NCBI GenBank assembly: GCA_002343425.1
Contig: DDSO01000025.1
Span: 1,495 to 24,080, forward strand
DNA: 22,586 nucleotides
Source: Brevundimonas sp. UBA2388
GTDB lineage: Bacteria > Pseudomonadota > Alphaproteobacteria > Caulobacterales > Caulobacteraceae
Direction: 5' to 3'
Each line of letters starts with the position of its first letter. The first letter of the stretch is position 1. Below, one piece after another: positions 8,743 through 16,419 of this stretch. The notes under the pieces were generated by a model that worked only from the letters and a program-made list of their open reading frames with translations, ran no database searches and was not told the DNA's origin. The translations under genes were made by a program, and so were the position numbers.

Positions 8743-10496
8743 AATACAGCGATCAAATCGTCGATTGGCTGGTTGAGCTCGGCTACACCCACTGCTTCTA
8801 CGTCGGGGGCGGCAACATCATGCACCTGCTCGACAGCTGCAGTCGCAAGATGACCTGCATCGCCACCGTGCATGAGGTCGCTGCGGGGGTGGCGGTCGAA
8901 TATTTCAACGCTGTCGGGGACGGTCGGAGGGCGCTTGCCTTGGTCACCGCGGGTCCGGGGCTGACCAACCTCGTGACGGCCGTCGCCGGGGCCTGGCTGG
9001 AAAGCCGGGAGCTGCTGGTACTGGGCGGGCAGGTCAAGACGCCGGACCTGAGCCGCGGCGAGGTCCGGCAGCGGGGCATTCAGGAGATCGATGGCGTGTC
9101 GATCGTGAAGTCGATCACCGCCCACGCCTCCACCATCGAAGAGGTGCTGGACCAGCGGGCCTTCGTCGAGCGCGCCGAGGCGGGCAGCCACGGCCGCCGG
9201 GGGCCGGTGTTCCTCGAACTGCCGCTGGATATCCAGGGCCGCGAGGTCGATCCGGCCGCACTGGCTGGCCGAGCGGAGCCGCTGCCGTCCGCGCCGGCGC
9301 TCAAGGCCGCGGACATCGACGCGCTGGCCGAAAAGGTTCGCGGGAGCCGACGCCCGCTCTTTCTTCTGGGCGGCGGGATCGACCATCACACGGGACAGCG
9401 GCTGGCCGGCGCACTGGAAGCCGCGGGCGTGCCGGTCGCGACGACCTGGAACGGGGCGGACCGCATCGGGAGGGACCACCCGATGTATGTCGGCCGGGCC
9501 AACACCTGGGGCCAGCGCTCGGCCAATCTGATCGTCCAGCAGTCCGACCTGCTGATCGCCCTGGGCACGCGGCTGGGTTACCAGCAGAGCGGCTTCAACT
9601 GGCAGGAATTCGTCCCGACGGGCGAGGTCGTCCACGTCGACATCGATAGCCGGGAACTGGAGAAGGGCCATCCGCGCACGGCCTGGCCGATCTGTGCGGA
9701 CGCCAACGCCCTGCTTGAGGCCCTGCTTGGGCGCGATCTCGGCGCGCATGGCGACTGGCTGGCCTACTGCCGTCAGGTCCGACAAGACGTGCCCCTGCTG
9801 GAAGCCAACACCACGGGGCCCGGTTTCCTGTCCCCCTATGACGTGGCGACGACGCTGGGCCAGCTGAGCAAGCCGGACGACATCGTCATCCCCTGCAGCA
9901 GCGGGGGGGCGTTCACGGTGATGATGCAGGCCTTCGAAATGCAGTCCGGTCAGCGGATGGTCACCAACAAGGGGTTGGCGTCCATGGGCTACGGGCTGAG
10001 CGGCGCGATCGGGGCCGCCATCGCCTCCGGTCGCCGCACCATTCTGGTCGAAGGCGACGGGGGATTTTCCCAGAACCTGCAGGAGATCGGCACGGCCGCG
10101 GTGAACGATCTCGATCTGAAAATCTTCATCTTCGACGACAACGGCTACGCCTCGATCCGGTCGGTGCAGGTGAACTATTTCCAGGGCCGGTACGTCGGCT
10201 GTGATCGCGCCACGGGCCTGGGTCTGCCCGACTGGTCCAGACTGTTCGATGTCTGGGACGTGCCCTGCATGACGCTGGCCGACGGTTTCGAGACTGATCC
10301 GGCATTCCTGGACCGCTTCAACGGTCCGGGCGTTCAGGCCTTCGTCGTGCCGGTGGACCCCCAGCAGACCTATTTCCCGCGTATTACCAGCCGGATGGTG
10401 GAAGGCGGCGGCATGGTGTCAAATCCGCTGCACCGGATGACGCCGCCGCTGTCCGACGAGACCCTCGCGCGCGTCGGCGCGTATCTGCCGGCCTGA
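8739..10496 (+). CDS. ThDP-dependent enzyme, acetolactate-synthase-like (YerE-type candidate)
   Basis: 585 aa, with an ATGA overlap (8739-8742) to the cyclase gene, so probably translationally coupled. Three-domain thiamine diphosphate enzyme of the acetolactate synthase superfamily: the N-terminal Pyr domain carries the cofactor-activating Glu46 (TVHEVAAG) and AGPGLTN; a central domain follows; the C-terminal PP domain has the ThDP/Mg motif GDG (439-441) followed by DDNGY (466-470). Known relatives in CDP-dideoxysugar clusters include YerE of Yersinia, which decarboxylates pyruvate and transfers the acetyl unit to the C4 ketone of CDP-3,6-dideoxy-4-ketohexose to give a branched sugar. The genes directly downstream make exactly that acceptor, so a YerE-like role is the best guess. 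The donor might be another 2-keto acid made by the front genes of the operon. A housekeeping acetolactate synthase is unlikely: no small subunit gene follows. Confidence 0.8.
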   Translation: MKYSDQIVDWLVELGYTHCFYVGGGNIMHLLDSCSRKMTCIATVHEVAAGVAVEYFNAVGDGRRALALVTAGPGLTNLVTAVAGAWLESRELLVLGGQVKTPDLSRGEVRQRGIQEIDGVSIVKSITAHASTIEEVLDQRAFVERAEAGSHGRRGPVFLELPLDIQGREVDPAALAGRAEPLPSAPALKAADIDALAEKVRGSRRPLFLLGGGIDHHTGQRLAGALEAAGVPVATTWNGADRIGRDHPMYVGRANTWGQRSANLIVQQSDLLIALGTRLGYQQSGFNWQEFVPTGEVVHVDIDSRELEKGHPRTAWPICADANALLEALLGRDLGAHGDWLAYCRQVRQDVPLLEANTTGPGFLSPYDVATTLGQLSKPDDIVIPCSSGGAFTVMMQAFEMQSGQRMVTNKGLASMGYGLSGAIGAAIASGRRTILVEGDGGFSQNLQEIGTAAVNDLDLKIFIFDDNGYASIRSVQVNYFQGRYVGCDRATGLGLPDWSRLFDVWDVPCMTLADGFETDPAFLDRFNGPGVQAFVVPVDPQQTYFPRITSRMVEGGGMVSNPLHRMTPPLSDETLARVGAYLPA

Positions 10497-10507
10497 AAGG
10501 ACACGCC

Positions 10508-11290
10508 TTGAAGCCGAACACCATAAAGGCCGTGATCCTGGCCGGCGGCAAGGGAACCCGGATCGCCGAGGAATCGGCGGTTCGACCCAAACCGATGGTC
10601 GAGATCGGCGGCCGGCCGATCCTGTGGCACATCATGAAGAGCTACAGCCACTACGGGGTGAATGACTTCGTGATCTGCTGCGGCTACCTGGGTCACAAGA
10701 TCAAGGAGTATTTCCTCAACTACTCCTACCAGAACGCCGACCTGACCGTGGACCTCGAAAGCGGGGCCGTCACCATCCACCAGAGCAATGTGGAGCCGTG
10801 GCGGGTCACCCTCGTGGACACCGGGCAGGACACCCTGACCGGGGGGCGGGTCGGTCGGATCGCCAGCTATGTCCGCGATGATCCGTTCTTCTGCATGACC
10901 TATGGCGACGGCGTGTCCGACGTTGATATCGGCCATCTGATCGCCTTCCACGAACGTCATGGAAAGAAGGCGACGGTCACGGCCACGACGCCGCTGGCGC
11001 GGTTCGGCGCGCTGGACATGGAGGGCGACGCCGTCACCCGGTTCGTCGAAAAGCCGCACAATGAGGCGGGCTATATCAACGGCGGGTATTTCGTTCTGAA
11101 CTCCTCGGTGCTGGACCTGATCGAGGGGGACGACACCATCTTCGAGAAGGGGCCGCTTGAGACGCTCGCGGCGGAAGGCGAGCTGATGGCGTTTCGGCAC
11201 GACGGCTTCTGGCAGCCGATGGATACGCTTCGGGACAAGGACCATCTCGAAGAGATGTGGGCCGCCGGCGCCCCTTGGAAATCCTGGTGA
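10508..11290 (+). CDS. rfbF: Glucose-1-phosphate cytidylyltransferase
   Basis: 260 aa, matching the family length of about 257. It makes CDP-glucose from CTP and glucose 1-phosphate, the entry step for 3,6-dideoxyhexoses and yersiniose. The nucleotide-binding signature AGGKGTR lies at residues 12-18, followed by RPKPM, GRPILWHIMK, the catalytic-site segment YGDGVSD, FVEKP, GYINGGYFV and a C-terminal WQPMDT. The start is TTG at 10508, preceded by AAAGGA with good spacing. The gene begins 11 nt after the ThDP gene and its stop overlaps the GTG of the next gene by 4 nt (GTGA). The rfbF/ddhA assignment follows from the order with the next two genes, which is the conserved ddhA-ddhB-ddhC order of Salmonella and Yersinia O-antigen clusters. 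Confidence 0.95.
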   Translation: MKPNTIKAVILAGGKGTRIAEESAVRPKPMVEIGGRPILWHIMKSYSHYGVNDFVICCGYLGHKIKEYFLNYSYQNADLTVDLESGAVTIHQSNVEPWRVTLVDTGQDTLTGGRVGRIASYVRDDPFFCMTYGDGVSDVDIGHLIAFHERHGKKATVTATTPLARFGALDMEGDAVTRFVEKPHNEAGYINGGYFVLNSSVLDLIEGDDTIFEKGPLETLAAEGELMAFRHDGFWQPMDTLRDKDHLEEMWAAGAPWKSW

Positions 11291-12360
11291 CCGACTCCCT
11301 GCCGGACGAGGCTTTCTGGCGCGGCCGCCGCGTCTTCCTGACCGGACACACGGGCTTCAAGGGCGGGTGGCTGACCCTGTGGCTGCGGTCGCTGGGCGCC
11401 GAAGTGTGCGGCTACAGTCTGACCCCGTCGACCGAGCCCAGCCTTTTCGAAGCGGCGAGGATCGGCGAGGCCTGCCGTTCCATCATCGGCGATATTCGCG
11501 ATCTGCCGGCGCTTGAGCAGGCGTTCCGGGATTTCGAACCGGATATCGTCCTTCATCTGGCGGCCCAGCCGCTGGTGCGGCGCTCCTACCAGGACCCGCT
11601 GGAGACCTATTCCACCAATGTCATGGGCACGGCCCATGTGCTGGATCTGGTCCGGCGCGCCCCCGACGTGCAGGCCGCGCTGATCGTCACCACCGACAAA
11701 TGCTACGAGAACCTCGAGCAGATGACGCCCTACCGCGAGACGGATCGTCTCGGCGGGCGCGATCCCTACAGCAACTCCAAGGCCTGCGCCGAACTGGTCA
11801 CCCAGTCCTATTGGTGGTCGTATTTTTCGGCGGCCGGAGTGCCCGCCGTGGCCTCGGCCCGGGCCGGCAATGTCGTGGGCGGCGGCGACTGGTCGCCGGA
11901 CCGGCTCGTGCCCGATCTGATGCAGGCGTTCGCTGAGGGGCGTCCCGCCATCCTGCGCAATCCGGACGCGGTCAGGCCGTGGCAGCACGTCCTCGAACCC
12001 TGCTGCGGTTATCTGCTGGCCGTGGAACACATCTGCCGGACGCAGGCCGTGAGCCCGCCGGCATGGAATTTCGGTCCCGACGCCGAGGGCAATGTCGCGG
12101 TCGGCGAGATCGCCGCCGGGCTGGCCGCGGCCTGGGGCGAGGATGCCAGCCTTGAGGTCCAGTGCGACCTCAATGCAGTGCATGAAGCGACGCTGCTGAC
12201 GCTGGATCACACGAAGGCGCGGACGGATCTGGGTTGGCGGCCACGCTGGTCCCTGCCTACCACGCTGGCGAAGACGGCGGACTGGTATCGCGCCCACAGG
12301 GCCGGCAACGACATGCGGGCCATGTCAGAACAACAACTCTCCGACTATGTTTCCGCCTGA
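11287..12360 (+). CDS. rfbG: CDP-glucose 4,6-dehydratase
   Basis: 357 aa from a GTG at 11287 that overlaps the rfbF stop (GTGA); this length matches characterised family members, whereas an in-frame ATG at 11257 would add ten Arg-rich residues translated from within rfbF. It converts CDP-glucose to CDP-4-keto-6-deoxyglucose with tightly bound NAD. The extended-SDR fold is clear: GHTGFKGGWL near the N-terminus (NAD site), HLAAQPLVRRSY, the IVTTDKCYEN catalytic Thr-Asp-Lys segment, and the YSNSK motif (Tyr/Lys of the active site). RAGNVVGGGDW and RPWQHVLEP are hallmark segments of CDP-glucose rather than dTDP-glucose dehydratases. The next gene, rfbH, starts 15 nt after its stop. Confidence 0.95.
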   Translation: MTDSLPDEAFWRGRRVFLTGHTGFKGGWLTLWLRSLGAEVCGYSLTPSTEPSLFEAARIGEACRSIIGDIRDLPALEQAFRDFEPDIVLHLAAQPLVRRSYQDPLETYSTNVMGTAHVLDLVRRAPDVQAALIVTTDKCYENLEQMTPYRETDRLGGRDPYSNSKACAELVTQSYWWSYFSAAGVPAVASARAGNVVGGGDWSPDRLVPDLMQAFAEGRPAILRNPDAVRPWQHVLEPCCGYLLAVEHICRTQAVSPPAWNFGPDAEGNVAVGEIAAGLAAAWGEDASLEVQCDLNAVHEATLLTLDHTKARTDLGWRPRWSLPTTLAKTADWYRAHRAGNDMRAMSEQQLSDYVSA

Positions 12361-12375
12361 TGGCAAGGTTTTCGA

Positions 12376-13713
12376 ATGCTCAGTAAGACTGATCAACTGG
12401 CGGCGCTCCGTGCGCAGATGATGGAGCTGGCCGGCCAGTATGCCGAGCTGGCCTATGCGCCCGGGCCCTTTGTGGCCGGAGACTCCGCAGTGCCGGTGTC
12501 GGGCAAGGTGGTCGGCGCTCCCGAGCTGAAGAACCTGATCGATTCCTCGCTCGACCTGTGGCTGACGACCGGCCGGTTCAACACCGCATTCGAGGCCAGG
12601 CTCGCGGAGTATGTCGGCGTCCGGTTCGCCCTCACGGTCAATTCCGGCTCCTCGGCCAACCTCGCCGCGACGACGGCCTTGTGTTCGCCAATGCTGGGGG
12701 ACCGGGCGCTGAAGCCCGGCGACGAGGTCATCACCTGCGCCACCGGCTTTCCGACGACGGTCAATCCGTCCATCCAGAATGGGCTGGTGCCGGTGTTCGT
12801 TGATGTCGACCTGCCCACATACAACATCGATCCGGCCGGTATCGAGGCCGCCGTTACGGACAAGACGCGGGCCATCATCCTGGCCCACACCCTCGGCAAT
12901 CCGTTCGACCTCGGCGAGGTCATGCGGGTGGCGAAGAAGCATGACCTGTATGTGATTGAGGACAGTTGCGACGCCCTGGGCGCCCGCTACGACGGCCAGC
13001 TGGTCGGCACCTTCGGGGACATCGGCACCGTCAGCTTCTATCCCGCACACCACATCACGATGGGGGAAGGCGGCGCGGTCTGGACGGATCGCGGCGACCT
13101 GAAGCGGCTGATCGAGTCGGTCCGCGACTGGGGCCGCGACTGCTACTGCGCGCCCGGCGAGGACAACACCTGCAAAAAGCGGTTCAAATGGAAGCTGGGC
13201 GACCTGCCGCGTGGCTATGACCACAAATACACCTACTCCAACCTCGGCTATAATCTGAAGATCACGGACATGCAGGCGGCGGTCGGCCTGGCGCAGTTCG
13301 ACCGGTTGCCGGATTTCATCCGTGCACGGAATGTTAATTTCGAATTCCTGAAATCCGGTCTCGCGGACCTCGAGGATCAACTGATCCTGCCCGAGGCGAC
13401 GCCGCGGTCGGAGCCGTCGTGGTTCGGCTTTCCCTTGACCCTGCGCAGCGACGAGGAGGGGCTGCGCGACGATCTGGTCCAGTTCCTCAATGAGAAGAAG
13501 GTGGCCACGCGCCTGCTGTTCGGGGGTAACCTGATCCGCCAGCCCTATATGAAGACCCGCAACTGGCGGGTTTCCGGGGACCTGACGCGGTCGGACAAGG
13601 TGATGACGTCGACCTTCTGGATCGGCCTGTATCCCGGCCTGACGGAGGGTCACCTGACCTATGCCTGCGACATGATCCGGCAGTTCCTGCGCGACCGGCC
13701 GGCGCGGGTCTGA
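12376..13713 (+). CDS. rfbH: CDP-4-keto-6-deoxyglucose 3-dehydrase (E1), Fe-S and PMP dependent
   Basis: 445 aa, ATG at 12376 with AAGG upstream. The enzyme removes the C3 hydroxyl of CDP-4-keto-6-deoxyglucose using pyridoxamine phosphate and a [2Fe-2S] cluster. Two diagnostic features are exact: the PLP-fold lysine is replaced by histidine ([13 protein letters not shown], His225), and the cluster ligands Cys198, Cys256, Cys258 and Cys266 show the published C-x57-C-x1-C-x7-C spacing of Yersinia E1. This separates it from ColD-type dehydrases that lack the cluster. Other aminotransferase-fold segments: [34 protein letters not shown]. The partner reductase (E3, AscD/DdhD: ferredoxin-NADPH-reductase type with a plant ferredoxin domain) is not encoded in this window and must come from elsewhere. 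The stop overlaps the proposed start of the next gene. Confidence 0.97.
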   Translation: MLSKTDQLAALRAQMMELAGQYAELAYAPGPFVAGDSAVPVSGKVVGAPELKNLIDSSLDLWLTTGRFNTAFEARLAEYVGVRFALTVNSGSSANLAATTALCSPMLGDRALKPGDEVITCATGFPTTVNPSIQNGLVPVFVDVDLPTYNIDPAGIEAAVTDKTRAIILAHTLGNPFDLGEVMRVAKKHDLYVIEDSCDALGARYDGQLVGTFGDIGTVSFYPAHHITMGEGGAVWTDRGDLKRLIESVRDWGRDCYCAPGEDNTCKKRFKWKLGDLPRGYDHKYTYSNLGYNLKITDMQAAVGLAQFDRLPDFIRARNVNFEFLKSGLADLEDQLILPEATPRSEPSWFGFPLTLRSDEEGLRDDLVQFLNEKKVATRLLFGGNLIRQPYMKTRNWRVSGDLTRSDKVMTSTFWIGLYPGLTEGHLTYACDMIRQFLRDRPARV

Positions 13714-14699
13714 CCCTGGACCGCCTTCCCGCACATCGCCGAGACGTCCAGACGGCGTTCGGGCGCGCCCTCGGCCCGTCGGCCCGGCTGGCGGTTACGG
13801 GCGCCACGGGATGGCTGGGGACGGCCATGGTCGAGATGGCGACACGGGCGGGCCTGACACCGGACAACGGTCGGCTGAGAGCCTTCGCGTCCAGGCCGGG
13901 CCGAATGTCGCTCGAGGACGGGACGACGGTGGGGCTGGAGGCGCTGGCCGGCGCCGCGCCGCTGGCGGGCGGCGACTGGGTGGTGGCCCATTTCGCCGCA
14001 CTCGGCAAGGATCGGACGGCCGATCTTCCGGTCACGGACTATGTGGCGCAGAGCGAGGCGTTGCACAACGTGGCGCTGCGCCTGATCGCGGGCGCCGACC
14101 GGCCGCGACTGATCTTTGCATCTTCGGGCGCGGTGTATGGCCCCAACGGTCGGCCTCCGGCGCTGGCGGACGAGCCCTATGGCCATATGAAGGGCCTGCA
14201 GGAGGCCGCGCTCGCCGACTGGTGCGAAGAGAATAGCGCGCCGCTAACGATATGCCGGGTTTTCAACGTCGGCGGGCCGTACGGCAACAAGCTGGAGCTC
14301 TATGCGCTGTCGTCCCTGATCCGGGCGGCATTGGCCGGCGGCGACATCTCGATCCGGGCCCGGGGGGCTGTCCTGCGGTCGTACGTCCATGTCGAGGAGT
14401 TGATGGCGGTGCTGGTCGGCCGGGCGCGGTCCGCATGGGCCGGGGCCTCGAAGCCGTTCGACAGCGGCGGCGTCGAGGTCGTCGAGATCGGTGATCTGGC
14501 CGCCATGGTGTGCGCCCAGCTGGGAGTGGATCCGGCGCGTATCGTCCGGCAGCGGGATCCCGGGGCGCCGGTCAGCCGGTACGCCGGCGACGGGGCCGAC
14601 TATCAGGCTGCGGTCGGCGAGCTCGGGCTGACGCCCATCGGGCTGGAGGCGATTGTTTCGGACTCGATCGCCAGCCTCTCGGGACGCAGCGTCCGCTGA
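13710..14699 (+). CDS. Extended SDR, NAD-dependent epimerase/dehydratase family (CDP-sugar reductase candidate)
   Basis: The frame encodes up to 329 aa. The first ATG, at 13827, would fall after the Rossmann motif TGATGWLG (13797-13820), so translation must begin upstream, yet that stretch has no ATG, GTG or TTG. The best candidate is a CTG at 13710 overlapping the rfbH stop as CTGA, copying the 4-nt overlaps seen elsewhere in the operon; CTG at 13716 or 13788 are alternatives. Counting from 13710: TGATGWLG at 30-37, catalytic Ser138/139 (FASSGAVYG), and Tyr157/Lys161 (YGHMK). [12 protein letters not shown] and SYVHVEEL are typical of nucleotide-sugar epimerases and reductases. As last gene after the ThDP enzyme and rfbFGH, it is a plausible YerF-like reductase of the C4-branched CDP sugar, or a C4 reductase/epimerase of the dideoxyhexose. 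The final 97 nt overlap the convergent GT-C gene. Confidence 0.8.
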   Translation: MTLDRLPAHRRDVQTAFGRALGPSARLAVTGATGWLGTAMVEMATRAGLTPDNGRLRAFASRPGRMSLEDGTTVGLEALAGAAPLAGGDWVVAHFAALGKDRTADLPVTDYVAQSEALHNVALRLIAGADRPRLIFASSGAVYGPNGRPPALADEPYGHMKGLQEAALADWCEENSAPLTICRVFNVGGPYGNKLELYALSSLIRAALAGGDISIRARGAVLRSYVHVEELMAVLVGRARSAWAGASKPFDSGGVEVVEIGDLAAMVCAQLGVDPARIVRQRDPGAPVSRYAGDGADYQAAVGELGLTPIGLEAIVSDSIASLSGRSVR

Positions 14700-15952
14700 A
14701 GGATCAGGCCGGCGAAGCCGAACTGGATCAGCAGGACCAGTCCGGGCCGGACGAACTGGCCGAGAGCCACGCCGACGGACGGCAGGACCTCGCGCCCGCT
14801 CAGCCAGGACTCCATCGGCAGCTGGGGAATGTCGAACAGGGAATAGTCGCCGACGATGCTGAGCGCATAGGCGCAGACCAGCATCATGATCCGGGTCGGC
14901 CCCTTCCACGGCTCCATGAAGACGAAGAAGAGCATGAAGATCTGGGCGTAGGCGCTGGGCTGGGAACTGCTCAGGATCATGGCGCAGATGGCACCGTTCA
15001 TCCATTGCATCGGCACGGCCGCGCGTTTGATCCATGCCGCGCAGACGGCGACCACCACACCGATCTGTCCGAACAGCGTCAGCAGGGGCAGGGCGAGGGT
15101 GAGGGCCTCGACCGGCCGTGATCCCACATAGTCCATGACCGGGAAGTCGGAGTTCATGAAGCGCACGAGCGGCGCATAGGAGGTCGCATAGTAGAGGTCT
15201 GACCAGGCCGAGCCCGTCTGCAGGGCCGCGAGCTCGCCCGTGTGCCGTGCGATCTCCATAGGGGTCCCGCCGCCGATGATGACGAGCGTGACCAGATAGA
15301 CCGCAAGGGTCGCGATGCCGGCCCCCTCGAACCAGCGCCAGCGCCGGCGGACGAGGAAGGGGATGAGGGTCAGGACCAGATAGGGTTTGAAATTGATGGC
15401 GAACGCCTGGGCCAGCCAGCGCGCGCGGGCCGACTTCAGCAGCCGGCTGTGGCCAAGGATGAAGGCGGTGAAACAGGGAATGATCAGATTGCCGCGCTCG
15501 AGACCGAACAGCATCGGCATGCCGACGACCAGCACCACGGTGCGAAGGAGGGCCGTGCGGGGATCGATGGAGCGGAAATGCCGGTACAGGAGGACTGCGT
15601 TCAGCAGGTAGAATCCGACCAGCGACATCTGGCCCCAACGATCGCAGTCGCGGCCCGCGAACGGGTCGCTGACGTAGCAGGCGCTGGTGCTGAAGACTTT
15701 GAGGAAGACGAACGACAGCGGCGGATAGACCGACCGCCAGACTTCGTAGGCTCCCGAATTGTGCGCCCAGTACGCCGGATTGTGCCAGTCCATCAGGGTG
15801 TCGGACACGACCCAGAAGAACGGCTGCGGCAGGAGCCCGTCCTGGCTCAACCGCCATCCGGCCCAGACGACGCTGCCGACGACGACGAGGGCGAGAAGGA
15901 CCTCGAAACCGAAGCTCCAGTGCCGGCCGGTCGTCGGGGTCTTCGGGCTCAT
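14603..15952 (-). CDS. Integral membrane glycosyltransferase, GT87/DUF2029-like (GT-C fold)
   Basis: 449 aa, ATG at 15952 overlapping the stop of the upstream GtrA-like gene by 4 nt (ATGA). A polytopic membrane protein with about nine to eleven hydrophobic segments spread over the whole length. The N-terminal periplasmic loop after the first membrane segment carries FFWVVSDTLMDWHNPAYW and VYPPLSFV, and later GLERGN and NFKPYL occur, as in the DUF2029/GT87 polyprenyl-phosphate-sugar-dependent family. Such enzymes take a sugar from undecaprenyl phosphate on the periplasmic side and pass it to a glycan. With GtrA- and GtrB-like proteins directly upstream, it is the likely acceptor-specific transferase of a three-part side-group system. 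A disulfide-capable pair, CYVS and RDCDRW, lies in a periplasmic loop. The C-terminal tail overlaps the plus-strand SDR. Confidence 0.75.
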   Translation of the reverse strand: MSPKTPTTGRHWSFGFEVLLALVVVGSVVWAGWRLSQDGLLPQPFFWVVSDTLMDWHNPAYWAHNSGAYEVWRSVYPPLSFVFLKVFSTSACYVSDPFAGRDCDRWGQMSLVGFYLLNAVLLYRHFRSIDPRTALLRTVVLVVGMPMLFGLERGNLIIPCFTAFILGHSRLLKSARARWLAQAFAINFKPYLVLTLIPFLVRRRWRWFEGAGIATLAVYLVTLVIIGGGTPMEIARHTGELAALQTGSAWSDLYYATSYAPLVRFMNSDFPVMDYVGSRPVEALTLALPLLTLFGQIGVVVAVCAAWIKRAAVPMQWMNGAICAMILSSSQPSAYAQIFMLFFVFMEPWKGPTRIMMLVCAYALSIVGDYSLFDIPQLPMESWLSGREVLPSVGVALGQFVRPGLVLLIQFGFAGLILQRTLRPERLAIESETIASSPMGVSPSSPTAA

Positions 15953-16419
15953 CTGCCGGTCGACCTTGGCAGGAAGACGAGGAATTTCAGCACAACAAAA
16001 TTGACCACGGCGACGAACACGATCGACAGGAAGCCGGCGAGATAGTCGGACTCCAGCACGCGGTTCAGCCCTGCGAGGGTGGCCAGACTCAGGGCGTAGT
16101 TGACGGCATAGGCGGCGATATAGGGGATCACGGCGGCGCGGGAGTCGCGGAAGACGTGCCGGCGGAACATGAAATAGTTGAAGGTCATGCCGAGCCCGTG
16201 GGCGATGATCTGGGCGGCGAACAGATTGATCCCGACGAACAGGAGCAGAGCGTAGACCCCGTAGCCGAACGCGGCGTTCAGCGCGCCGATGCGGACATAG
16301 GCCCAGAACTGGTCAAGGCGCCGAAGCCCGTCCCGCCATGATGGGGCCGCGCTACGGATCGGATCGATCCTGGAAATTGACCCGCGCCTTTTCGACCACC
16401 AGCGGCGTGTTGCGGCCAC
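15949..16419 (-). CDS. GtrA-like four-TM flippase (start uncertain)
   Basis: Small membrane protein with four hydrophobic segments: around AYVRIGALNAAFGYGVY, the AAQIIAHGLGMTFNYFMFRR segment, YIAAYAVNYALSLATL, and GFLSIVFVAVVNFVVLKF. The pattern, including FNYFMFRRHVF, is typical of the GtrA family, which is thought to flip undecaprenyl-phosphate-linked sugars to the periplasm. The start is unclear because the gene begins inside the 3' end of the GT2 gene. GTG at 16419 gives 156 aa; GTG at 16446 or TTG at 16476 would give 165 or 175 aa. All N-terminal extensions are low-complexity Ser/Arg residues that are translated from within GT2, so the shorter form is preferred. It lies between its usual partner types: a GtrB-like GT2 upstream and a membrane glycosyltransferase downstream. 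Confidence 0.8.
   Translation of the reverse strand: MAATRRWWSKRRGSISRIDPIRSAAPSWRDGLRRLDQFWAYVRIGALNAAFGYGVYALLLFVGINLFAAQIIAHGLGMTFNYFMFRRHVFRDSRAAVIPYIAAYAVNYALSLATLAGLNRVLESDYLAGFLSIVFVAVVNFVVLKFLVFLPRSTGR

Noticed and set aside
8349..9785. Minus-strand open frame of 478 codons opposite the cyclase and ThDP genes
   Set aside because: It crosses the junction of two well-supported genes and has Arg/Pro/Asp-rich composition with no motif.
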